From positions 1 to 14,099 of the forward strand of contig VKHC01000267.1 of the NCBI GenBank assembly GCA_015143735.1: a stretch of DNA of 14,099 nt, in the 5' to 3' direction. The translations under genes were made by a program, and so were the position numbers. Positions 1 through 7,169 of the stretch are shown here, piece after piece. Under the pieces are notes generated by a model. It had not been told where the DNA came from. It made no database searches and saw only the letters and a program-made list of their open reading frames with translations. Source of the stretch: Synura sp. LO234KE. Lineage: Eukaryota; Sar; Synurophyceae; Synurales; Mallomonadaceae. Each line of letters starts with the position of its first letter. The first letter of the stretch is position 1.

Positions 1-1354
1 GGCGCATGGTCGACTTGTCCAAACTTACAAGCAGATGTGTTGGAACTTCCAGATGAGGTACAGAGGATTCCTGAGTAACCCTGTAGCTCTCTACTGTAGC
101 TCACCGCTGTTTCTCTCCAGGATTTGGAAATCGCATTCCGGTCGCTGTGGGCTGAGAACGGGGATGCGATGAGTCGGATGTACGCCGGCACGAGGTGAGT
201 GTGGGAGGGAAAGGTACCGCATATGAAATCGATGGGTGTTGACTCTTCTACTTGGCAGAGCGTTGAAGCGCGACGTGACGAAGCTGGGACGGCGAACACG
301 TCAAGGCGCCATAGACGACGGCGTTAACTCTGCTATTCGATATTACGTTAACAACTTCAAGGACCAGAACCGACAACGTGGTTTGGATATTCTATTCGGC
401 GGACAACCGAACACGACCAGTGCAAGTACCGTTCTTCTCACCCTTACGCCAACGAGTGTCGCTCCATCGTCTGGGTCCATCATATTCCCGACCTCTTCTT
501 CGTCACACCGATCGAGCAGGTGGCTGGACATGAATGCGAATGGCAATCCAATGGCTACTGCAACACGCGGTAGAAGAACAAAGCCTCTCAAGCCTTACGC
601 TTCCGATGCAGCACCTGTGGCAAGGTTGTATTTAGGTTTCCCGAGTTATCTCCGTCGAGTGGGAGCCGGAGGCGCCTCCTCCAGTCCGACCACCGACACA
701 ATCGCAGCGGATCCATTGCAAGATATCTCAGGAAACTCGCTTGCGGCGCCCAAGTCTATGATTTCTGACGCTGAAGCCCAATCCGCTGCACCGGTAGCCA
801 GCAACCATTCAGATACGCGCTCGTCGCTGGAAGAAATGTATGATCGCTTAGAACTATCCTTCCTGCAGCAAACCAAAGAAATCGATGATTTGTTGAATCG
901 CATGCGAGACGAACTCGGGAAAGACGAAACGGTTCAAGCGCAGAATCCACGAAGTTTAAGGAATAGAGAGAACGATGCAGATAGTGATATCCAGGATCAC
1001 GTTGTTGCTGTTGGAGCGCAGGTCGATCAGAGTCTGTGCGCAGAGGACCATGATGCGGAGAATGACTGTAGAAAACCCGCAAAGCGGGTCGTTATGTCTC
1101 ACGGAAATAACACGACGTCGCTAAAAAGTAGCAGAGCACGAACTAAAAAATCCATCAAGGGCGGTGGTAGAATAGCAAGTGTCGCGAATAAGTCGACTGT
1201 ATTAACCGACTGGATAGGAGGACTTCTGAAGTCAAATCATCGCACTGGGGCGTTGATCCTTTGTTTTATATATTTGGTTGTAACGCATTTTGTGAGACCA
1301 TTTAGGTCATCTGCCTCTAAATCAAATATAAATGTTCCGTGGAAGCAGCTGTAA
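1..1354 (+). CDS. SAC-domain phosphoinositide phosphatase, 3' end of gene (partial)
   Basis: SAC phosphatases dephosphorylate phosphoinositides; SAC1-type members remove PI4P at the ER and Golgi. Exons: 1-57 (partial), 121-194 and 259-1354, with introns of 63 nt (donor GAG|gtacag) and 64 nt (donor GAG|gtgagt). Joined, they give 408 residues. Residues about 26-78 carry the end of the SAC domain: LWAENGDAMSRMYAGTRALK, then RRTRQGAIDDGVNSAIRYY and NNFKDQNRQ. This matches the family pattern W-x-N-G-D ... Y-x-G-T-x-A-L-K ... DG-x-N-S-x-x-RYY-x-N-x-F-x-D-x-x-RQ. The catalytic CX5R(T/S) motif lies upstream, outside the window. After the domain comes about 260 residues of Ser/Thr-rich, mostly disordered sequence with a short charged coiled-coil-like part (SLEEMYDRLELSFLQQ). 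Near residues 373-389 there is one clear membrane segment (TGALILCFIYLVVTHFV), followed by a basic tail. Animal SAC1 has two membrane segments; only one is obvious here. The SAC identity is strong, the exact subfamily is uncertain. Confidence 0.87.
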
Positions 1355-1441
1355 TTCTCTAACAGCTTATCTTAATATGAACTGTGTTAGTTGTATCGAA
1401 CTTGAATCATATAATACGTTAAGAATTATATAAATTGTAAC

Positions 1442-1447
1442 AATAAA
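1442..1447 (+). terminator. Poly(A) signal AATAAA of the SAC gene
   Basis: An AATAAA hexamer lies 88 nt after the TAA stop of the SAC gene, in AT-rich sequence. It is the best candidate for the 3' end signal of this transcript. Such hexamers occur by chance in AT-rich DNA, so the call rests on position. Confidence 0.5.
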
Positions 1448-1491
1448 ATCTTGACAAAGCTTGTGCAATTTTGTAAGAAATCTATCATTGT

Positions 1492-1524
1492 AAGTCCGTC
1501 AATTTATACTTAGCGGCCGGACTT
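1492..1524. repeat. Inverted repeat with 7-bp arms behind the SAC gene
   Basis: AAGTCCG at 1492-1498 is repeated in inverted form as CGGACTT at 1518-1524, with 19 nt between. It sits 45 nt past the poly(A) signal and could form a short hairpin in a read-through transcript. No function is shown; a 7-bp arm can arise by chance. Confidence 0.35.
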
Positions 1525-2330
1525 TAGGGATTTAGCATAAGCGATACTTAAGTGGACACTAAAGCTTTTTGCTAAAAAACTTCGAGCCACTACTAAAGCA
1601 AGAAGTAGTTTTCCTAACGTGCAGTACTTTCACGGTATACTTTTTTTATACTAAAATATTTCAAAAGTAGGAACGCTTTACTAGTACGGATTTCGGCACG
1701 TGGGGGGATCATGCGGCGCATGGGGGACCCTCGTCTGCCGCCTTGTGAACGGCAGCAACCCCGCCTGCTGGCGAGCGGTCGTCGTTTCTCTGCGTGGTTT
1801 AGCCCTGTGTACTTTTCTCTGCACCAGTGCCTGCACTCCATTAAGGTGTCAGTCGTACTATCATTAGACGTTACTAACACCTAGTTGGTGACTAGATTTC
1901 TTTCTAGGGCACCGAGTGTACTCGCTCGGTTCCCCCCACTACTCGATAAAGGAACTTGCCCTTTGGTAGCACGTAGAGGGTGGTTGTTGTGCAGTTTGTT
2001 TGTCTTCCTCCTCCCTGACTGAGTAATTAACTACTTGGTTTTCGGCAAGTACCTGCACACTGATGTGACGGGCGTGGCGGGAGGCAGGCACACTTGCGGT
2101 CCGTGCCACCACAGCGGCAGTTTTACTATCCTAATTCCTCTCTAAGAAGTAGTCTTCAGGTTCAACCCAGGGATATGATGTAATGACTGGTGCCACCCAG
2201 TAGCTCCAAGTTTATTCACTCGCAGCCCCTTGATTATCGTCATGGGACCGGAGCTTGCCTCTTGGCACTTCGAGATATTCCCAAGTTGTACAAATATAGC
2301 AATCGGCTTTCGTCATTCTCTTTTCGTGTT
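1525..2330. other. Intergenic stretch with a GC-richer island, no gene recognised
   Basis: Between the AT-rich 3' flank of the SAC gene and the very AT-rich promoter side of the LRR gene, about 1680-2330 is clearly richer in GC. I find no tRNA, rRNA or snRNA pattern. There is no exon chain with family similarity on either strand. The longest frame (1614-1880, - strand, 88 codons) has no recognisable motif. A small hairpin is possible around 1911-1930 (ACCGAG / CTCGGT, 8-nt loop). This may be a decayed element or a noncoding transcript; nothing decides it. Confidence 0.4.
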
Positions 2331-2899
2331 TAAATAAAAATAACAATTTTCTAGAACTACAAAATATTATTCACTTTATTATATGTTTCAATGCACAAGC
2401 TTTATCAAATAGAAAATCTTCACCAAGTCAAAACGGAAATAATATAAATATATGCGACTAATCTATTGAATAGTCGTACGAAAAAAATGTATATAATCGT
2501 AATGAAACAAACGATTTTATTATTACGAATCTTACAATGGGCTATAACGCAAATAAGGTACTTTACAAATTAATTTTCTTAATTCAGACAATCAAGTATT
2601 TTACTCAGCTTCAGTACAATTTATTGCTTCACCAAAATTATTGTTATATACTAGATACATACACACGATTTTGAAATATTAGGTCTTAAAATGTTGTTCC
2701 AGATTTTATTTTTCCTTAATTTTGCAAGCATAGATATTCCACGCAATATTTTATTGAGCAATTTTCACCTCTTGTGTGTCTAAACCGGCGCTAGCAATCC
2801 TATCTTTATAACCCAGAGAGCACTTAAATTCAAATTTAAGTACAGTTACAGCGGTTACAAAGCCAAATTTCACCACGGGCTATATCTAAAGGCGTAAAA
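2331..2899 (+). promoter_or_regulatory. AT-rich upstream region of the LRR gene
   Basis: This stretch is strongly AT-rich, with runs of A and T and no supportable frame. A TTTATAA box at 2805-2811 lies 89 nt before the start codon and could be a TATA element. A 20-bp near-perfect palindrome follows at 2822-2841. A weaker inverted repeat (TCGTAAT 2497-2503 / ATTACGA 2522-2528) lies further up. The promoter role is inferred from position only. Confidence 0.4.
2822..2841. repeat. 20-bp palindrome upstream of the LRR gene
   Basis: ACTTAAATTcaAATTTAAGT: two 9-bp arms match exactly around a 2-nt centre. It lies 58 bp before the ATG and just after a TATA-like box, so it falls in the presumed core promoter or 5' leader. 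It could be a binding site for a dimeric protein or a leader hairpin. AT-rich DNA makes palindromes more likely by chance, but 9 exact pairs is above what I saw elsewhere in the window. Confidence 0.55.
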
Positions 2900-5796
2900 A
2901 TGTTTAACAAATTTGGGCTTTTTATTCCTTCACTTTTTTTATTCAAATACGCTTGGTCGACATATCACCCTCTCTGTTCTTTCGCCTATGCAGTCAAATA
3001 CTCTTCTAATGCACTTTTGAGTACAACTTGGAATTGTGATCAAGGTCAACCAGCAACTGATTTCTGTACCGTTCCATGGGCTGGAATAACTTGTTCTGGA
3101 ACTGAGGTTTCTCAGATATCTTTGCCCTCTTATAATTTGGTTGGATCTATTACTTCTGATTTAGTAACCCTGACTAAGTTGGTTTCTTTGAACTTAGCAT
3201 CAAATAAGTTGTCTGGGACGCTGCCCACATCTATAGGGCGCATGTCTCAACTAACAAATATGCAGATTAGTGGAAATAAACTGAGAGGTCCCATCCCTAC
3301 ATCTTTTGGGGGACTTTCTTCTGTTACTCGGTTAGATCTCGGCTCAAACAAGCTGACTAGTAACATCCCCTCTACTATTGGTGCAAACACGAACCTGGTA
3401 TATCTATTGCTATGCTGTAATCAATTTAACGGCATTATTCCAACCTCCATCGCCTTACTTAGTCAATTGGTTCAATTGGATTTGGCAGATAACTCAAACC
3501 TCTACGGGGAAACCATTCCGTCCCAGCTGGGACGATTAACTTCCTTAACGTATTTGTCATTAAAAAGCTGCCAATTTACGGGAACAATCCCAACAAGCTT
3601 TGGTACTTTATCTTCAATTCAATTTCTCAGTTTAGATTCAAATTATCTCGGTCCAACCATACCTTCCTCGTTCCTCAAATTATCTAATACAATAACTTCG
3701 CTTAATTTAGGGTCAAATTTATTGACTGGAACGCTTCCTACCCTTCTAGGGTCGTACTCGAATCTGCAGGCGCTATTGTTACCAAGCATGAAGCTACATG
3801 GTACTATTCCAACCATTCTTGGATCATTTGCCTCTTTGACAGAATTAAATTTGGAATTTAACCGTTTCACCGGAACAATTCCGACTCTACTCGGATCTAA
3901 CAATGTACTGGCATCTCTGCTACTGCAGGGAAACAGATTAACAGGCCCCTCCCCGTCAAACATCGCACTAGTCACCACGTCGTTGACGCTGAATAACAAC
4001 ACGTTACAAGACAACGCGTTGTGCGACCTCTCCGCCTCCATGGGCTGTAATGCCATCTGGCCTTGCACGAATTCTTATGCCACAGGACTCTGCACTGGGA
4101 GCTGGAGTGGAGTAACGTGCTCAGCGTCGAACGTGGTCACTTCACTAACGAATACAGGAGGTTACTCGGGCACGCTGCCGACCACAATGGGTTATCTATC
4201 GCGCCTACAGTATTTGTATTTACAGTCGAACACGTTGTCTAAGTCCATACCGAGCAGCATGGGCAAAATGACAGCGCTGAAGGTGTTGCAGCTGAACAAT
4301 AATCTCCTTTCAAAGACCATCCCCTCGACGTTTTTCAAGTTGACGGCGGTTACCATGTTGGATTTAGAATCAAATAAGTTATCTGGAACCATAACGCATT
4401 TCCTAGGAAACATGACGTCGCTCGTACAGCTATATTTAGACAGCAACAAGTTCTCCGGGTCCGTGCCGTCCTCCCTCTGCACCCTCCCCGGGCTCACCTA
4501 CCTCGACATCAGTTCTAATCCTAAACTACACTGTTACTCCGTCTGTCTCACTTCGCTTGCACACTTCAATTATGGGACAGTGTCAGACTGCGTCCCCACC
4601 TCCTTTCCCACAGGACAACCCTCCGCCGCTCCCTCTACATCACTTCCCAGTCATTCCCATCTGCCGACGGGCCAACCTTCGTCAATACCGACGGGACAGC
4701 CGACTGGTCAACCCTCTAAGGCGCCCAGTGGTCAGCCCACAGGGCAACCAACAGCACAACCAAGCGGACAGCCCACGTCGCGCCCTACGTACAAATTCCC
4801 ACCAACGCCGATTCCCACGAGCGCTCCTTCGTATTCTCCGACCCTCTTTCCCACGGGGCAGCCCACGGGAATGCCCACCACAGTAGAGAACCCCCACATC
4901 GGCGGGGTGGAGACGGGGGAGGGCAACATGACCTACTGGTGCCACCCCAAACACCCCGGATACGTCAATAATAGTGAGTCTCCCGCTCTGCCTCTGTCTC
5001 TGTCACATTATTATATCCCCCACACACACCTGACGTCGCTCACGTTTTCACATGACTGTTGTATGACCTGCGGCTGCCCTTACTCTCCTGGTTGGGTATT
5101 CACGACTGATCAAATTACCGTGCCCACTTTCTGTTCGATGTAGCGTGGCAGGTCGTCAACTTGAACTTGAACATATCCGGATACGTGCCCATCCGAGCGC
5201 TGTACGTCCGAGTGGTTCCCTACACCGCCTTTGACTACCTCTCCGTGGCTGGCAATGATTACACAAACCTACTGTTCACCACGTACTCGAAGGGTTACCT
5301 CGCCGTGACTCGCGCGTCGAAGGTGTCGTCCGCCGCCCCGATTGATTTCGCAGCCGTGATGAACAGAGTGATATACAAGTTCGCGGGGGACATTCGTCCT
5401 TGCCTGTACTACAAGGAGAAGAAAGTGTCTCGAATATTTTACTTCCAAGTTCAGGATCGGCGGTTCAGAAAGAGTAACATTGTCCGCCGGCAAATGAACT
5501 TCGATACGTGTAAGTCACCTCTACCTTAGGAAGCTTCTGTGGTGTTGAATACTCTGAACTGTCTCACGATTCTTCAACGGACTTTTCACGTATGCGAGGA
5601 ATAACTATGTCATCAGCCCAATTGTTTTGAACATTTATGATTTCTTGCTTAGTATTACCAAAGTTTCTTAAGCTAACCTCCTTTCTTGTTGTTTGCCGTT
5701 ACGCCAGCGGTGGTCATGTACTCCAACGAGAACTCCATCGTTATATCGGACACGAAGCAAGTCGTGGTGAATATCAATGGACAAATCATAAACTAA
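2900..5796 (+). CDS. Secreted leucine-rich-repeat protein with TGQP linker
   Basis: Exons 2900-4973, 5144-5509 and 5708-5796 join in phase (phase-1 introns of 170 and 198 nt, donors A|gtgagt and T|gtaagt, acceptors tag and cag) to give 842 residues. The N-terminus has a hydrophobic signal peptide (FGLFIPSLFLFKYAW). Next comes an N-terminal cap (W-x-C ... FCTVPWAGITC, about residues 45-68) and about 12-13 plant-type LRRs of 23-25 residues, consensus LxxLxLxxNxLxGxIPxxLGxL. A second cap follows (CNAIWPCTNSY ... GSWSGVTC), with five to six more LRRs ending in a Cys-rich cap near residue 560. Residues about 566-662 are a TGQP-rich linker. The last 180 residues hold WCHPKHPGYVNN, two beta-rich parts and the end NGQIIN; I do not recognise this region. 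No membrane segment, GPI signal or kinase is seen. Likely a cell-surface or extracellular recognition or adhesion protein; partner unknown. Confidence 0.85.
3110..4545 (+). repeat. Two tandem LRR blocks, each behind its own Cys cap
   Basis: Block one (about 3110-4005) holds about 12-13 repeats, for example NKLSGTLPTSIGRM, CQFTGTIPTSFGTL and NRFTGTIPTLLGSN. Block two (about 4135-4545) holds five to six, for example NTLSKSIPSSMGKM and NKFSGSVPSSLCTL. The repeats are of the plant-specific LRR class with the xxIPxxxG half. Each block starts after a W-x-G-x-T-C cap. That suggests a duplicated cap-plus-LRR module or a fusion of two LRR units. Confidence 0.85.
4597..4884 (+). repeat. Degenerate TGQP(S/T) coding repeat (linker)
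   Basis: The encoded stretch is built from P-T-G-Q-P-S/T units and variants such as PSGQPTGQPTAQPSGQPT, later fading to PTPIPTSAPSYSPTLFPTGQP. The DNA repeats are degenerate, so this is not a simple satellite. Such linkers are frequent in stramenopile surface proteins and probably form an extended, possibly O-glycosylated stalk. This is the main clue to the lineage of the window. Confidence 0.85.
4974..5143 (+). other. Stop-free intron of the LRR gene whose acceptor is also a stop codon
   Basis: The intron has a GTGAGT donor at 4974 and a TAG acceptor at 5141-5143. It has no stop in the frame of exon 1 until that TAG. If retained, the mRNA would code for 56 more residues with a short Cys-rich tail (DCCMTCGCPYSPGW) and end at 5143, giving 747 residues. 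If spliced, the protein continues NNTWQVVNLNLNISGYVP into exon 2. The spliced form is favoured because phase is kept and two further exons stay open. Confidence 0.7.
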
Positions 5797-5893
5797 TATT
5801 TAATATCCATACCGAATTCGGCCACTATTTTGTGTTATATTTTTCATGGGTATATCAACGAATTATTGCTATCTAATCAAGTGTGCGTGTTTT

Positions 5894-5899
5894 AATAAA
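5894..5899 (+). terminator. Poly(A) signal AATAAA of the LRR gene
   Basis: An AATAAA hexamer lies 97 nt after the TAA stop at 5794-5796. This distance is close to that of the SAC gene (88 nt). It supports ending the LRR gene at the short third exon. Confidence 0.5.
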
Positions 5900-6510
5900 T
5901 GGGTGTGGGCGACGTAGTACTTCTCCTACGCTTGTGCTCTTGATAAGAGAACTTCCTGTACATGTAAGATAAATTCACCCTTGTTCGTCACTTGTGATAA
6001 TCGCGGTCGACTGAAGCGAATATCTCTTGAAGATCTTACAGTTAATTATGAAGCGCTGTGGTAAAATATAGAGTGGTATAAGAAATTTGTTACAGAATAT
6101 CGGCCGTAGCTCCTTAATTTTGCGAAGAAAATGAAGCATAGTTCATCATAGTAAAAAGTAAGGCATACGCGCAACCCGCCATCAGAAATACTGTTCACTG
6201 CAACAATTTTACCCACAATGCACACTATATTTTCGTCTTGGAATGAAGAGGAATGCATTAGTTGCCAGTGTCGTCCTGCACTAAGAAGATAGTGTTCCAA
6301 AAACCACCATGATGAAACCAGAGTACCATCTGAAGTGGTGCGCAAACCAAGTATTACTTTCTTACAACCTGCTCACCTACATAAATTCGCTCCTCCTCTA
6401 GAAAACGCTGATCGCGCTGTCGTGGTTATGCTAGTTACATGATAAGGAGGATCAGCTGAAGTAGCACTACAACAAATATGACAGGAGAGAGAAGACTGCC
6501 ACCATGGCAC

Positions 6511-6555
6511 TAGTAGCGCACAGCTACCAATCCTACTAGATAGTAGCCGCTACTA
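6511..6555. repeat. Cluster of alternating TAGTAG / CTACTA palindromes
   Basis: CTACTA at 6533-6538 pairs with TAGTAG at 6541-6546 over a 2-nt gap. TAGTAGC at 6541-6547 pairs in turn with GCTACTA at 6549-6555 over one base. A further TAGTAGC stands at 6511-6517, and GTAGC-gcaca-GCTAC forms a small hairpin. The middle block can thus pair to either side. Function unknown. Confidence 0.45.
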
Positions 6556-6868
6556 ACCGGCATGCTTCCCCTCTAAGCAAGAAGAGAATTTTTTTCAAAT
6601 GGAGAGCCGCTGCTGCGTCTTCTAAAAACGTTTCTTGGTGTGGATTCGGTGCGCGCGTAATATCGTGTAGCATCACCACCATCATCTTCACTCCGAGTAG
6701 AGGGAGTTCTACTCCCCGCAACCACGACGGCCGCCCACCTGGCTGGGGTACTCGTCCTCCCCACTCGTTGATGGTACTGTCCTCACAGCACCGCATTTCT
6801 TGGCCGTCAGTACGATATGGGGTATGATTATACTTTCGACTATCCTCTAAACATATCTGCCTCGTCGT

Positions 6869-6874
6869 TTTATT
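6869..6874 (-). terminator. Possible poly(A) signal of COG4
   Basis: AATAAA on the - strand about 296 nt past the COG4 stop. It is further from the stop than in the other genes of the window, and the flanking DNA is T-rich, so it is only a candidate. Confidence 0.25.
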
Positions 6875-7169
6875 ATTTTTCCAGCTATGAGCGCCTCTCG
6901 CTTTTTTTCTAATAATTAAGTACGGATTCATCTAGTGTGCTTCATCCTCAGTCCTTAAACTGCCTTATCTAGCTACATTATTTTCGGGATATGATTAAAT
7001 ATGAACGATTTCGATACTAAGAGGAACGAACTATTCGATTTTCACCTCCATTGCAAACACGATCTGCCTTACCACCAAGAATACATGAGGCGGATGCATC
7101 TTTCCCACCGCTGCTACGACATTTAAAATGTTCAGGATCGTAAGAATACTAATTAGAATCACCACATAT

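Larger units (their letters stand above)
5900..7169. other. Convergent intergenic region, no gene supported
   Basis: The region lies between the 3' ends of the LRR gene (+) and COG4 (-). Frames at 6046-6345 and 6536-6931 on the - strand (99 and 131 codons) show no family motif, no repeat and no matching splice partners. An 11-codon frame at 6504-6539 has a vertebrate-style start context but encodes only MALVAHSYQSY. Mirrored CTACTA/TAGTAG blocks occur at 6511-6555. No tRNA or rRNA pattern was seen. Confidence 0.5.

Noticed and set aside
1614-1880. 88-codon frame on the - strand, with a TGTTAG at its upper end that looked like an LTR start
   Set aside because: No protein motif, no partner LTR, no primer-binding site and no target-site copy could be found in the window.
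3643-4497. Long frames on the - strand (141 and 101 codons) inside the LRR gene
   Set aside because: They mirror the periodic LRR codons of the + strand gene and show no own family pattern.
4557-4954. Frames on both strands in the TGQP region (109, 90 and 65 codons)
   Set aside because: They are side readings of the coding repeat; their low-complexity composition comes from the repeat.
6046-6345. 99-codon frame on the - strand
   Set aside because: No recognisable motif, Phe/Tyr/Ser-rich composition as in random AT-rich DNA, no fitting splice partner.
6504-6539. Start in perfect GCCACCATGG context
   Set aside because: The frame is only 11 codons and the vertebrate-style context has no known weight in this lineage; probably chance.
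6536-6931. 131-codon frame on the - strand
   Set aside because: No family pattern and no extension of COG4, which already ends with its conserved C-terminus at 7170.
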